Assembly (NCBI RefSeq): GCF_001655055.1
Contig: NZ_LXEW01000021.1
Span: 1 to 64,000, forward strand
DNA: 64,000 nucleotides
Reading direction: 5' to 3'
Origin: Providencia heimbachae ATCC 35613
GTDB lineage: Bacteria > Pseudomonadota > Gammaproteobacteria > Enterobacterales > Enterobacteriaceae
Shown here: in pieces, positions 18,844-28,569 of the stretch
How the letters are laid out: the number at the start of each line of letters is the position of its first letter
Numbering within the stretch: position 1 is the stretch's first letter
The notes under the pieces: generated by a model
Told to the model about the DNA's origin: nothing
Databases searched by the model: none
The model's input: only the letters and a program-made list of their open reading frames with translations
Program-made: the position numbers and the translations under genes

Positions 18844-19939
18844 GAAATACCAGCTTAAACACGTTATTAACGCTTCTGGTCGCATGACGATGCTCGGTGT
18901 TTCAACACCAACTCCTGAAGTGGTTGAGCGTGTGGCTTACGGCCTGAATCATTACTTTGAAATTAAAGATTTGGTGAATAAAACTGGTGAATTTATTGCC
19001 GAGTTACTCAAGGTTGAAGATGCGGTTGTGGTTTCTTGCGCATCAGCAGGAATTGCCCAAGCCGTGGCTGCGGTTATTGTGAAAGATGATGATGACTTAC
19101 TGCTCAACCTGCACTCATCAAGTAAGTCTGTTCCCCGTGAGATTATTTTACCAAAGGGCCATAACGTTAACTTTGGCGCTCCCGTCGATACGATGGTGGC
19201 GTTAGGTGGTGGTAAAGTGATTGAAGCGGGTTTTGCTAACGAATGTAATGCCGCCCAATTAGCCGCCAAGATCACCCCACAAACTGCCGCTATTCTTTAT
19301 ATTAAATCTCACCATACCGTGCAAAAAAGCATGTTGACGGTCAGCGATGCTGCCAAAGTGGCCCGTGAACATCAGTTACCCTTAATTGTTGATGCCGCCG
19401 CAGAAGAAGATTTAACCGCTTACTACCAAGCGGGCGCTGATTTAGTGATTTACAGTGGCGCAAAAGCCATTGAAGGCCCCACCAGCGGCTTAGTGATCGG
19501 TAAAAAACCGTATGTTGAATGGGTTAAACGCCAAAGCCAAGGTATCGGTCGAGCGATGAAAGTGGGTAAAGAAGGCATTCTAGGCCTAACTCTCGCCATC
19601 GAACAGTACTTGACTGCAACCAAAGAAACGGGTGCTGAGATGGTCAATCGGATGAATAAATTTATCGCTGATTTAAATGCGATCCCAGCGATTTCCGCAC
19701 AAATCGTATGGGATGCCGCCGGGCGAGATATTGCCAGAGCTGAAATTAGCTTTGATGAAAAACAGATTGGTAAAACCACTTATCAAATTATGTCTGAATT
19801 AAAGCAAGGGGATACCGCTATCTATTTTCGTGAATACAAAGCCAATGAAGGTAAGGTAGAAGCCGACATTCGTAGTGTTAGTAATGAACAGCTTGATGTT
19901 ATATCTGAACGTATTCGTTTGTTAGTGAAAGGAATTTAA
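18827..19939 (+). CDS. DgaE-family PLP-dependent ammonia lyase
   Basis: This 370-residue fold-type I PLP enzyme is related to selenocysteine synthase (SelA). The conserved N-terminal block is VINASGRMTMLGVSTP, and the PLP-binding lysine is expected in YSGAKAIEGPTSG. In Salmonella, DgaE removes ammonia from D-glucosaminate-6-phosphate to give 2-keto-3-deoxygluconate-6-phosphate. The start chosen (18827) overlaps the amidohydrolase end by 17 bases; another ATG at 18806 is possible. It acts upstream of the aldolase. The exact amino-acid-sugar substrate in this cassette may differ. Confidence 0.85.
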   Translation: MQSIYEKYQLKHVINASGRMTMLGVSTPTPEVVERVAYGLNHYFEIKDLVNKTGEFIAELLKVEDAVVVSCASAGIAQAVAAVIVKDDDDLLLNLHSSSKSVPREIILPKGHNVNFGAPVDTMVALGGGKVIEAGFANECNAAQLAAKITPQTAAILYIKSHHTVQKSMLTVSDAAKVAREHQLPLIVDAAAEEDLTAYYQAGADLVIYSGAKAIEGPTSGLVIGKKPYVEWVKRQSQGIGRAMKVGKEGILGLTLAIEQYLTATKETGAEMVNRMNKFIADLNAIPAISAQIVWDAAGRDIARAEISFDEKQIGKTTYQIMSELKQGDTAIYFREYKANEGKVEADIRSVSNEQLDVISERIRLLVKGI

Positions 19940-19940
19940 C

Positions 19941-20681
19941 ATGAAATTGTCACCGAATTTTTACCGTGACCGCGTTTGTTTGAATGTATTGGCAGGCAGC
20001 CACCAAAACGCCAAAGATATCTACGCAGCGGCTGAAAGCTTTGTCGTGGTCGGTGTTTTATCGAAAAATTACCCAGACCTTGAAAGCGCTATTGCAGATA
20101 TGAAAATCTATGCACAAGAAACCGATAATGCATTATCGGTGGGACTAGGTGCTGGCGACCCGAATCAATCTATGATGGTGTCTTTGATTTCAAAGGAAGT
20201 GCAACCTCAACACGTCAACCAAGTTTTTACTGGCGCACCAATCAGCCGTGCATTATTAGGCCAAAATGAAACGTTTGTGAATGCATTAATTTCACCCAGC
20301 GGCACTATCGGCATGGTAAAAATATCAACGGGTCCATTAAGCTCACAATCACCTGATGGTATCGTCCCCATTGAAACCGCCATTATGATGCTTAAAGATA
20401 TGGGGGCCGATTCAGTTAAATTCTTTAATATGCAAGGGTTAACCTATATTGAAGAATACAAAGCCATCGCCAAAGCCTGCGCTAAATTTGATTTCTCCCT
20501 CGAACCTACTGGTGGAATTGACTTAGATAATTTTGCTGAAATTTTGCAGATTGCTCTCGATGCTGGCGTGAAAAAAATTATTCCACACATCTATAGTTCG
20601 ATTATTGATAAAGATTCGGGCAATACACGCCCTGATGATGTTCGTCAGTTATTGCAGATGGTAAAGCAAGCTGTTAATTGA
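19941..20681 (+). CDS. DgaF-family 2-dehydro-3-deoxy-phosphogluconate-type aldolase (EF_0839 family)
   Basis: The 246-residue TIM barrel starts one base after the lyase stop, preceded by AAAGGAA. The segment GADSVKFFNMQG likely carries the Schiff-base lysine, and SLEPTGGIDLDNF resembles the phosphate-binding loop of KDPG aldolases. The reaction would split a 2-keto-3-deoxy sugar acid phosphate to pyruvate and glyceraldehyde-3-phosphate. It closes the pathway and the operon. The family is sure from the pattern; the substrate is inferred from DgaF. Confidence 0.85.
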   Translation: MKLSPNFYRDRVCLNVLAGSHQNAKDIYAAAESFVVVGVLSKNYPDLESAIADMKIYAQETDNALSVGLGAGDPNQSMMVSLISKEVQPQHVNQVFTGAPISRALLGQNETFVNALISPSGTIGMVKISTGPLSSQSPDGIVPIETAIMMLKDMGADSVKFFNMQGLTYIEEYKAIAKACAKFDFSLEPTGGIDLDNFAEILQIALDAGVKKIIPHIYSSIIDKDSGNTRPDDVRQLLQMVKQAVN

Positions 20682-20770
20682 TGTTGTTGTAACCATAAAA
20701 AGTGTAGTCAGAAAATAAATATAAGCGAGAAGTCACAAAATCAGTCATTGTAACAAATGACAAAACAATA

Positions 20771-20805
20771 AATGCCCCACTCATCACCGTATCTAGTGGG
20801 GCATT
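20771..20805. terminator. Terminator at the end of the cassette
   Basis: AATGCCCCAC and GTGGGGCATT form a stem with T-rich sequence on one side and A-rich on the other. It lies between the aldolase gene and the convergent Fe-S protein gene, and can serve both. Confidence 0.85.
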
Positions 20806-20816
20806 TTCATTATGTC

Positions 20817-21893
20817 TTAATGACCTATCATTCTTGCATTCGGTATAATATCGAACCAATAATGATCAGGCACAGGGCTATCCCAAACCCCAGCATACAC
20901 AGCAAATCCAATAGTGATAAATAAAATAGCAAGGGTCAGAATTAACATAACGATACCCGATAATGCTATTTGCCGTTTTTTAGTTGGAACTTGTAGTGAA
21001 AAACTCAACGTTGACGAGACTGGACAAGATTCAACACACGTCATACACCCGGTGCATTCGAGTGTTCTTACCTTAATTAATTTATCGACAGGAATACGCG
21101 ATGGGCAATTTTTTGCACATTTTCCGCAATCAATACAACTTTCCACATTTCGACGAATTTTAACTGGTGAGAATAAAGAAAATAGCCCCAATAATGCGCC
21201 ATAAGGGCAAAGATAGCGGCACCACGCGTTACGAACAAACAAACTTATAACGACAATAATCCCCACACTAACCAGTGTAATACCGCTAATATAGCGAAAG
21301 AAATCAAGCATTTTAACATCAATGATGATCCCATAAGGCGACATCATAAAGTATTGGATCATCTGTGCTGGCATCGAGAGCGCAATATAGAGGAAGAAAC
21401 TTAATAATAAATATTTGATGCCTTTTAAGGGGATATCTAACCCTTTAGGTAAATTGATTTGGTTTTGATAACGAAAGATTTTTTGCCCTATCTTCCCTGT
21501 AAATTCCGATATAGTGCCTATTGGGCACATCCATGAACAAAAGGCTTTTTTCAAAAAAAGACTAATAATAATGAAAGAAACTAAAAGAAACATCGAAGCC
21601 GCATGGATTGCCGGAAAACTTCCTGTTTCTAATGCGTATTTTAAATTCATTAGCCCTGCAATAGGCAACCAACCTTCAATTCCCCCAGGGCGAGGAAGAT
21701 ATAACGTTTCCCCACCGGTTTCGTAGTAACGAACCCAGTAATAAAAGGTAATACCAATATAGACATTAATCGCCAATAAAATTATCTGTACTACTTTTCG
21801 CCAGCTTGAAGCATTCCGTCTATCATTCCAAGGAAGTTTACCGCCAACCGTGCCCGGGCGGCGCTTGTACCTTATCTGCGGCTTATTCATCAT
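20817..21893 (-). CDS. 4Fe-4S ferredoxin-type membrane protein (NapH/NosR/YccM-like)
   Basis: This 358-residue protein has about six membrane helices and two CxxxCP motifs (FCSWMCPIG and WCRYLCPYG), as in NapH/NosR. Two 4Fe-4S ferredoxin motifs follow, CIDCGKCAKNCP and CTGCMTCVESCP, near residues 250-295. Such proteins carry electrons between quinol and a periplasmic or cytoplasmic partner. E. coli YccM is the closest in length and layout. No obvious redox partner is encoded next to it. Adjacent ATGs at 21893 and 21890 are both possible starts. Confidence 0.85.
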   Translation of the reverse strand: MMNKPQIRYKRRPGTVGGKLPWNDRRNASSWRKVVQIILLAINVYIGITFYYWVRYYETGGETLYLPRPGGIEGWLPIAGLMNLKYALETGSFPAIHAASMFLLVSFIIISLFLKKAFCSWMCPIGTISEFTGKIGQKIFRYQNQINLPKGLDIPLKGIKYLLLSFFLYIALSMPAQMIQYFMMSPYGIIIDVKMLDFFRYISGITLVSVGIIVVISLFVRNAWCRYLCPYGALLGLFSLFSPVKIRRNVESCIDCGKCAKNCPSRIPVDKLIKVRTLECTGCMTCVESCPVSSTLSFSLQVPTKKRQIALSGIVMLILTLAILFITIGFAVYAGVWDSPVPDHYWFDIIPNARMIGH

Positions 21894-22020
21894 TTAGCCC
21901 ATCGCTTTAACATGCATTTCAAATGCCATTATTGTATTTAAATATTCAGACGGCGTATTGATTTGCATCAGAGGGTTATGCTGTTGATGGGTTGGGTTGG
22001 AAATATGACAAAAAAATTTT

Positions 22021-22137
22021 TAGAAATAATTCGAGTTGTGGCAAGGCGACGAAACGAGGAAATCCCTAGGAGCATACACAAGTATGCGACTAGGGTTGAC
22101 GAATGAAGTCAACACAGTCACAACTTGAAGTATGAAG
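22021..22137. repeat. ERIC-type repeat (copy 3) next to rnpB
   Basis: The element begins TAGAAATAATTCGAGTTGTG and has the palindromic core ATCCCTAGGAGCATACACAA followed by GTATGCGACTAGGG. It ends CACAACTTGAAGTATGAAG. Its ends are near-inverted repeats, as in ERIC. It begins immediately downstream of the 3' end of rnpB and could affect 3' processing of that RNA. Confidence 0.8.
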
Positions 22138-22145
22138 AAAAAATT

Positions 22146-22515
<370 letters not shown>

Positions 22516-22609
22516 GCGGCGAATTATAGGCACTTTATCTCGGCTTGTACATACTCAAACGCATCCAATTTGTGTCAAGCGGTCTTATTATTAATTTACA
22601 GCCCAAAAA

Positions 22610-23482
22610 TTACTCATTGCTTTGCTGTTCTAACATCAATTTATAGAGTTGATTTTTCTTTAAGCCGTATATTTCAGCGGTAATGGCCGCCGCTTTTTTC
22701 GGTGGCAGCTCTTTTTGCAACAAATTCAACGTGCGAATAACCTCGGGCGAAATGGCAGAATCATCATCTTGTTGTTTATAGCCTTCAACAATCAACACCA
22801 TTTCACCACGATGGCGATTAGAATCCTCTATCACCCAAGCTAATAATTCCCCTACAGGACGGCCTTCTATCGACTCCCATGTTTTCGTTATTTCACGTGC
22901 TAACACAACATGACGCTCAGGCCCCCACACTTCCACCATATCTGCTAAACTGTCTAACAAACGATGTGTTGATTCATAAAAGATTAGTGTGCGAGGTTCT
23001 TGTTCGAGTGCTTGTAAAACATCTTTACGGCCTTTTGTTTTTGCAGGCAAGAAGCCTTCATAACAAAAACGGTCTGAAGGTAAACCTGCTGCTGATAACG
23101 CAGTAATCGCAGCACAAGCACCGGGTAAAGGGACGACACGAATGCCAGCAGCACGGCACCGATTGACTAAATGATAGCCAGGATCATTAATTAAAGGTGT
23201 ACCTGCATCGGAGACTAATGCGATACTATCGCCTTGTTGAAGCCTGCTAATTAATTGGTCTGCCTTTTGCTGTTCATTATGATCATGCAAAGCAAACATG
23301 CGTGCATTAATCGCAAAATTCTGTAAAAGAATACCCGAATGCCGTGTGTCTTCTGCAGCAATAAGGTCAACATGTTTAAGAACATCCAACGCGCGTTGCG
23401 TGATGTCGCCCATATTACCTATAGGGGTTGGCACGATATACAGCGTGGATGCCATAACCACTGCTTGATTAGGTTGATTCAT
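22610..23482 (-). CDS. rsmI: 16S rRNA (cytidine-1402-2'-O)-methyltransferase
   Basis: The 290-residue protein belongs to the tetrapyrrole methylase-like SAM family. It has the N-terminal [20 protein letters not shown] strand-loop, [12 protein letters not shown], and the [17 protein letters not shown] motif near 90-110 typical of RsmI. RsmI methylates the ribose of C1402 in 16S rRNA with SAM, next to the base methylation by RsmH. It is divergent from lpoA, as in E. coli. Confidence 0.95.
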   Translation of the reverse strand: MNQPNQAVVMASTLYIVPTPIGNMGDITQRALDVLKHVDLIAAEDTRHSGILLQNFAINARMFALHDHNEQQKADQLISRLQQGDSIALVSDAGTPLINDPGYHLVNRCRAAGIRVVPLPGACAAITALSAAGLPSDRFCYEGFLPAKTKGRKDVLQALEQEPRTLIFYESTHRLLDSLADMVEVWGPERHVVLAREITKTWESIEGRPVGELLAWVIEDSNRHRGEMVLIVEGYKQQDDDSAISPEVIRTLNLLQKELPPKKAAAITAEIYGLKKNQLYKLMLEQQSNE

Positions 23483-23542
23483 TGTTTCATCCGAATAGCC
23501 GGTTTAAAATTAAGCAATTGAAAAACACACCATGGATACTGT

Positions 23543-25246
23543 ATGCGTCCTTCAATTTTTTTGTATTTGAAAAAAGGGTTAATCTGCACAACAATGCTAT
23601 TCACTTTTGCATTGTCAGGCTGCCAACTCGTATCGGATTATTTGACTCCGACCACGCCAAAAACGCCAGAACAAGCGACTTCTGAGGCAAAACGCTATCA
23701 ATCTATCATTGATGCTGCTCAAGGTAAGCCGTCAATGGACGTTGTGCGTGCTTATATAAGCCAAGAGCCTTTACTGACAGACCAAACTGAGCGTCAAACT
23801 AATATCGATGGCCTATGGCAGATGTTAACACAAATGACGCCAGATAAGGTTCAAGGAATTGGCGCTGACGAGTATAATCTCATCGGCTGGGTTGACCTCC
23901 TCGATATCTATCAAAACAATCAAGACGACCCTGACGCACTGCGCACGGGTTACAACGATTGGAAAACGCGTTATCCAAATAACCCGGCGGCAACAATGCC
24001 ACCAAACCCACTGTTGCAAGCAATGCTTCCTCGTGTCGGCGGAAATCCTAAAATTGCGCTATTCCTGCCAATGAGTGGTCAAGGAAAAGTCTTTGGTCAA
24101 GCAATCATGCAAGGTTTTATGGATGCTCAAAAAGGGTTACCTCAAACACCGACTTCACAAGTAACACAGGCTCCAGCACCAGCACAAAGTAGTGACAATG
24201 ACGTCCTTGACCAAATTTATGCAGAAGTTGCCGCTACCGTTGGGGAACCTAAAACAAGTTCTGACTCCGATGTTGTTAACTCCACATTACGTATCGATAA
24301 CGTACCGACAAATACACAAAGTGTGAAAGTGTTTGATACAACCGGCAAACAAATGCCACAGCTGTTGGAACAAGCCAAGCGTGAAGGATTTAACCTTGTT
24401 GTTGGCCCATTATTAAAGTCTGACGTGCAAACTATCGCCCAAACTGGGGCACCAATTAGCGTATTAGCCCTTAATGAACTTGATCAAAACCAATTACAGC
24501 CTCGCCCTAACCTCTGCTATTTTTCTTTATCACCAGAAGATGAAGCCAAAAATGCAGCGGCGCACATTAAAGCTGACGGCAAACAAATGCCATTAGTGTT
24601 AGTACCCGCCAACCCATTTGGCGAAAGAATTGCAAAAGCATTTGCCGAAGAGTGGCAAGCCAAAGGGGGATCAACAGTATTGACCCAATCTTTTGGCTCC
24701 GTCTCCTCATTAAAAGAGTCAATTAACCGTGGTGCGGGCATTCGTATGACGGGAACCCCGGTTAATGTCAGTGGGCAAGCAATGCCACAGCTAGAAGGTT
24801 CCAGCGGATCGATTGATGCTGTGTATATCGTTGCGACTCGCGACGAGCTTACGCTTGTAAAACCCATGATTGAAATGGCGATTAGCACACGCTCACGCCC
24901 TGCTCTTTATGCTAGCTCACGAAGCAACCAAGCTAGCTCAGGCGCTGATTATCGCTTCGAGATGGATGGCGTTAAATTCAGTGAGATCCCATTACTTGCT
25001 GGTGCGAACAATAACTTACGCAAACAAGCCCAACAAAAAATCAATAATGATTATTCACTTTTCCGTTTATATGCAATGGGAATTGATGCATGGTCTTTAG
25101 CCAATAATTACGACAAGCTACAGCAAAATCAACAATTCCGTATTCAAGGCGCTTCAGGCTCTTTGAGTATTACCGATAACTGCGTTGTTTACCGTGAATT
25201 ACCTTGGTTGCAGTTTAAACAAGGACAAGTTCAGCTCGCGCAATAA
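23543..25246 (+). CDS. lpoA: Penicillin-binding protein activator LpoA (short form)
   Basis: The 567-residue outer-membrane lipoprotein has the lipobox LSGC at about residues 24-27. Its C-terminal domain resembles periplasmic binding proteins and contains KIALFLPMSGQGKVFGQAI, VVGPLLKSDV and SIDAVYIVATRDE. LpoA stimulates PBP1A transpeptidase activity. E. coli LpoA is 678 residues. Here the part matching its early N-terminal TPR-like region, roughly 85-90 residues, is absent: homology resumes at EAKRYQSIIDAAQGKPSMDV, near residue 48. A low-complexity Pro/Ala linker lies within. It is divergent from rsmI and precedes yraN. Confidence 0.93.
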   Translation: MRPSIFLYLKKGLICTTMLFTFALSGCQLVSDYLTPTTPKTPEQATSEAKRYQSIIDAAQGKPSMDVVRAYISQEPLLTDQTERQTNIDGLWQMLTQMTPDKVQGIGADEYNLIGWVDLLDIYQNNQDDPDALRTGYNDWKTRYPNNPAATMPPNPLLQAMLPRVGGNPKIALFLPMSGQGKVFGQAIMQGFMDAQKGLPQTPTSQVTQAPAPAQSSDNDVLDQIYAEVAATVGEPKTSSDSDVVNSTLRIDNVPTNTQSVKVFDTTGKQMPQLLEQAKREGFNLVVGPLLKSDVQTIAQTGAPISVLALNELDQNQLQPRPNLCYFSLSPEDEAKNAAAHIKADGKQMPLVLVPANPFGERIAKAFAEEWQAKGGSTVLTQSFGSVSSLKESINRGAGIRMTGTPVNVSGQAMPQLEGSSGSIDAVYIVATRDELTLVKPMIEMAISTRSRPALYASSRSNQASSGADYRFEMDGVKFSEIPLLAGANNNLRKQAQQKINNDYSLFRLYAMGIDAWSLANNYDKLQQNQQFRIQGASGSLSITDNCVVYRELPWLQFKQGQVQLAQ

Positions 25247-25302
25247 ATGTATTAATAACGCAAGCAATCAGGATGATTGCCTATTTTTCAGACAAGGACG
25301 TC

Positions 25303-25683
25303 ATGCAAGCAATAAAAAAATCATTAAAATGGTTAACTGGCCGGTACTATGAAAATCAAGTGCTCGCTTTCCTAAAGCAACAGGGGTTAACCTTTGTCGA
25401 ACGCAATGCCAGAAATCGCCGTGGTGAAATTGACCTTATCATGCGAGATAAAACGGGTTGGATATTTGTTGAAGTGCGTTTTCGCAAGAATTGTGATTAC
25501 GGCGACGCACTTTTATCAGTAAACTGGCATAAACGCAAAAAACTGTTAGCCGCAGCAAAATATTGGCTAGCACAAAGACACGAAAGCTTCGAAACTAGCG
25601 CATGTCGTTTTGATATCTGTGCCATCACGGGTAACCAATTTGAATGGATACAAAACGCATTTAACGATAGTGACTATACATAG
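25303..25683 (+). CDS. yraN: YraN-family (UPF0102) endonuclease-like protein
   Basis: The 126-residue product has the restriction-endonuclease-like core of UPF0102, with GEIDLIMRDKTGWIFVEVRFR carrying the acidic and Lys/Arg motif residues. It lies between lpoA and diaA, as in E. coli. ATG at 25303 follows AAGGAC; an in-frame ATG at 25273 lacks a good ribosome site. The activity is not proven. A predicted nuclease-fold role in DNA processing is inferred. Confidence 0.88.
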   Translation: MQAIKKSLKWLTGRYYENQVLAFLKQQGLTFVERNARNRRGEIDLIMRDKTGWIFVEVRFRKNCDYGDALLSVNWHKRKKLLAAAKYWLAQRHESFETSACRFDICAITGNQFEWIQNAFNDSDYT

Positions 25684-25706
25684 TTAACTTCACAGGAAAT
25701 AAGTAA

Positions 25707-26297
25707 GTGCTGGATAGAATAAAAGTTTGTTTTACAGAAAGTATTCAAACTCAGATAGCAGCAGCTGAAGCGCTGCCTGATGCGATTTCTCGAGCTGCAA
25801 TGATGATGGTGCAATCATTGCTCAACGGTAACAAAATTTTGTGCTGTGGTAACGGCGCATCAGCGGCAACAGCACAACGCTTTGCAACGAGTATGATACA
25901 TCGATTTGAAACGGAACGCCCTAGCCTGCCAGCACTGGCACTCAATACGGATAATGCCGTACTGACTGCAATTTTTGGTAGTAAGCAACCATCAGAAATT
26001 TATGCGAAACAAGTCAGAGCATTAGGCCAACATGGTGATGTTTTGCTGGCAATTTCAACCCATGGTAATAATAGCGATATTATTAAAGCGGTTGAAGCTG
26101 CGGTAACGCGTGATATGACGATTGTTGCACTCACCGGATACGATGGTGGTGAGCTCGCTGGGTTACTTGGCCCACAAGATGTTGAAATTCGTATACCTTC
26201 ACAACGTAGTGTGAGGATCCAAGAAGTTCATCTTCTTACTGTTAACTGTTTGTCAGATCTGATAGACAACACTCTTTTCCCCCATCAGGATGATTAA
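25707..26297 (+). CDS. diaA: DnaA initiator-associating protein
   Basis: The 196-residue SIS-domain protein equals E. coli DiaA in length and is highly similar throughout ([40 protein letters not shown]). DiaA forms tetramers that bind DnaA and help initiate replication at oriC. The start is a GTG, with AGGAAAT upstream. It precedes dolP by nine bases, probably one transcript. Confidence 0.95.
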   Translation: MLDRIKVCFTESIQTQIAAAEALPDAISRAAMMMVQSLLNGNKILCCGNGASAATAQRFATSMIHRFETERPSLPALALNTDNAVLTAIFGSKQPSEIYAKQVRALGQHGDVLLAISTHGNNSDIIKAVEAAVTRDMTIVALTGYDGGELAGLLGPQDVEIRIPSQRSVRIQEVHLLTVNCLSDLIDNTLFPHQDD

Positions 26298-26306
26298 GGA
26301 GACAAA

Positions 26307-26882
26307 ATGCGATTAATCCCGATTTTTGCCATATTATTCAGTACAGTACTTTTACAAGGTTGTATTGGTGCGGCAGTCGTTGGCTCTGCAGCTGTAGCAA
26401 CTAAAAGTGCCTCAGATCCACGTAGTGTCGGTCAGCAAGTTGATGATGGAACGTTGGAAGCCCGTGTTAGCGGACAACTTAACAAAGACAAAGATATCAC
26501 CAGCAAAGCGCGTATTATCGCCACCGCTTATAAAGGCAATGTTTTACTGACGGGACAAAGTCCTGATGCGGCCTGGGCTGAACGTGCTAAGCAAATAGCG
26601 TCTAATGTTGAAGGTACGAGTGCTGTTTACAATGAAGTTCGTAATGGCGAACCTGTCGATTTAGGTACTGCATCAAAAGATACTTGGTTAACAACTAAAG
26701 TTAAATCTAAGATCTTGGCTAGTGATAGCGTGAAGTCAGGTAGTGTCAAAGTGATCACCGAGAACGGTGAAGTATTCTTATTGGGTGTATTAACAAGACA
26801 AGAAGCTGACGCCGCGGCAAAAATTGCTAGCGAAACTGATGGTGTTCGTCGTGTGACGACCGCGTTTACTTATCTCAATTAA
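26307..26882 (+). CDS. dolP: Division/outer-membrane stress-associated lipoprotein (dual BON)
   Basis: The 191-residue lipoprotein has a signal peptide ending in LLQGC, so Cys19 is the lipidated residue. Two BON domains follow (about 45-115 and 125-190). The length equals E. coli DolP (YraP). DolP sits in the outer membrane, binds anionic lipid at division sites, and supports BAM activity. The gene follows diaA closely and is followed by a terminator. Confidence 0.95.
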   Translation: MRLIPIFAILFSTVLLQGCIGAAVVGSAAVATKSASDPRSVGQQVDDGTLEARVSGQLNKDKDITSKARIIATAYKGNVLLTGQSPDAAWAERAKQIASNVEGTSAVYNEVRNGEPVDLGTASKDTWLTTKVKSKILASDSVKSGSVKVITENGEVFLLGVLTRQEADAAAKIASETDGVRRVTTAFTYLN

Positions 26883-26907
26883 TCATAAACAATAATATAT
26901 TGGTATA

Positions 26908-26947
26908 AAAACAAAAGCCGTGTGTTAAAAATCATGGCTTTTGTTTT
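26908..26947. terminator. Terminator between dolP and mtgA
   Basis: AAACAAAAGCC pairs with GGCTTTTGTTTT around an AT-rich loop. The convergent genes share it; the mtgA stop codon overlaps its edge. Confidence 0.8.
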
Positions 26948-27668
26948 AATCTGGTCGGACATCGTTGATTTTCAGAAAATTCTTACCTCCTAGTAGGTGC
27001 ATCTGATTCAGTATCCAAGCCTGCCTTTTCAATACATATGAAGAGGGTGATTTTACGCTATATCTATGTGGATTTGGTAAAACAGCGGCTAATAGCGCAG
27101 CTTCCTCCATCGAGAGCTTGCTAGCTGGCTTATTAAAGAATTTTTTAGATGCTTCTTCTACCCCAAAAACCCCGTCACCAAACTCTACTATATTAAGATA
27201 AACAGTCAGTATTCTTGTTTTAGACCACAGAACCTCCATTACTGGTGTCATTGCAGTCTCAAAACCTTTCCTTACCCAGCTTCGACCATCCCATAACCAT
27301 AAGTTTTTTACCGTTTGTTGAGAGATAGTAGAAGCCCCTCTAACTGTCTTTTTTTTACTCTGATTATGTTTATATGCCCGCTCTATTGCATCCAGATCAA
27401 AACCCCAATGATGTGGGAAATTTTGATCTTCGGCAGCAATAACGGCTAAATAAAGGTATGGCGAAATGTGACGTTCGTCTACCCAATCAGAGTGAGATAC
27501 ATAAGAAAAATTAAAGTTTAGCCATGCAGATATTTGCCGCTCCATCATCACAGCAGAAAATGGTACTGGCACATATTTGAATACGATGACAGAGCCAAAC
27601 CAAATGATTAATAATAAAACTGTGACTTTCTTTAACCAGTACCACAATCGGGAAACAAGAGTTATCAT
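26946..27668 (-). CDS. mtgA: Monofunctional biosynthetic peptidoglycan glycosyltransferase
   Basis: The 240-residue product has one N-terminal membrane anchor and a glycosyltransferase-51 domain. The catalytic Glu is in [14 protein letters not shown] near residue 78, with [13 protein letters not shown] and [16 protein letters not shown] further on. It polymerises lipid II glycan strands without transpeptidase activity. It lies nine bases downstream of elbB, as in E. coli, in the arcB-elbB-mtgA order. Confidence 0.95.
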   Translation of the reverse strand: MITLVSRLWYWLKKVTVLLLIIWFGSVIVFKYVPVPFSAVMMERQISAWLNFNFSYVSHSDWVDERHISPYLYLAVIAAEDQNFPHHWGFDLDAIERAYKHNQSKKKTVRGASTISQQTVKNLWLWDGRSWVRKGFETAMTPVMEVLWSKTRILTVYLNIVEFGDGVFGVEEASKKFFNKPASKLSMEEAALLAAVLPNPHRYSVKSPSSYVLKRQAWILNQMHLLGGKNFLKINDVRPD

Positions 27669-27676
27669 TCAATTAA

Positions 27677-28327
27677 TCACGCCATTTCCAATACTTTCTC
27701 AACGAGTTTATTAATACCTATATTTGCCTCGCCAATTGATTGAGCCAGCATATAAGCAGGCGTTGTAACAACCTTGTTACTTTCATCAACAACAATGTTA
27801 TCGACGGTACACTCAATATGCTTCCCACCCATTTTGACTATTTCAGCAATCGTTTCACTGTCATTACCAATCGTTAATTCAACTGAAGTATTTAACATTT
27901 TCGGAAGCATCACTGGTGCAATGCACATCAGCCCTAGCGGTTTTTTCTGCTGATGCATTTGCCTTACTAAACTTAATAGTTCTTTATTAATTTCACAATC
28001 GCTTCCTTTAACTGCAAAATCACATAAATTTTTTGCTGCGCCAAAACCACCCGGAATTATGAGTGCATCCAGCTTAGAGGCATCCGCAGAAGACAAAGGT
28101 GCTATTTCTCCACGTGAAATACGTGCAGACTCTTCCATTTGATTGCGTTTATCTGTTTTTAACTCACCATTAATATGATTAATAACAGTTGGTTGGAATT
28201 CATCAGGTGCAAAAAAATGAACTTTTGCATTATTATTGCTTAAAGCAAGCATTGTTAGCACAGATTCATGCACTTCACTTCCATCAAAAACACCACACCC
28301 ACATAAAATAACCGCAATTGATTTCAT
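27677..28327 (-). CDS. elbB: DJ-1/PfpI-family glyoxalase ElbB
   Basis: The 216-residue DJ-1/PfpI-superfamily protein begins KSIAVILCGCGVFDGSEVHE. The nucleophile-elbow cysteine is expected in GLMCIAPVML near 135, and LIIPGGFGAAKNL is typical of the family. E. coli ElbB has glyoxalase activity; early reports linked it to isoprenoid synthesis. The start at 28327 is chosen because GGAG lies seven bases before it. It is transcribed with mtgA. Confidence 0.92.
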   Translation of the reverse strand: MKSIAVILCGCGVFDGSEVHESVLTMLALSNNNAKVHFFAPDEFQPTVINHINGELKTDKRNQMEESARISRGEIAPLSSADASKLDALIIPGGFGAAKNLCDFAVKGSDCEINKELLSLVRQMHQQKKPLGLMCIAPVMLPKMLNTSVELTIGNDSETIAEIVKMGGKHIECTVDNIVVDESNKVVTTPAYMLAQSIGEANIGINKLVEKVLEMA

Positions 28328-28433
28328 ATCTGACTCCATTTGTAGTAAATTATCTCTCGATCGCTTAAGCTAGCAAACATCAATCTTCATCACAGATTTT
28401 AATGATTCTTGTAACAGATTCGCTAAATTTTGG

Positions 28434-28439
28434 TATCTT
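28434..28439 (+). promoter_or_regulatory. Candidate -10 box of ArcZ
   Basis: TATCTT lies about seven bases before the predicted 5' end of the ArcZ RNA, with TTGTAA about 19 bases farther upstream as a weak -35. The spacing is a little long. The call rests mainly on its position. Confidence 0.35.
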
Positions 28440-28445
28440 GGTGTT

Positions 28446-28569
28446 GTTCTGTTAAGCGATGAACATGATTTAATGATTTGCCAAGAATGAAAACCATAGG
28501 CAGATCAACGATTTCCCTGGTGTTGGCGCAGTATTCGCGCACCCCAACTTCGGTTGGGGTTATTTTTTT
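28446..28569 (+). ncRNA. arcZ: Hfq-dependent small RNA ArcZ
   Basis: The core at 28510-28545 matches the processed 3' part of E. coli ArcZ as I recall it almost exactly (GATTTCCCTGGTGTTGGCGC then AGTATTCGCGCACCCC). It is followed by the terminator hairpin ACCCCAAC-TTCG-GTTGGGGT and seven T. The length of about 124 fits. In E. coli, ArcZ is processed by RNase E, activates rpoS translation, represses flhDC and others, and is repressed by ArcA. It lies convergent to arcB, and its terminator covers the arcB stop codon. The 5' end is inferred. Confidence 0.9.
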
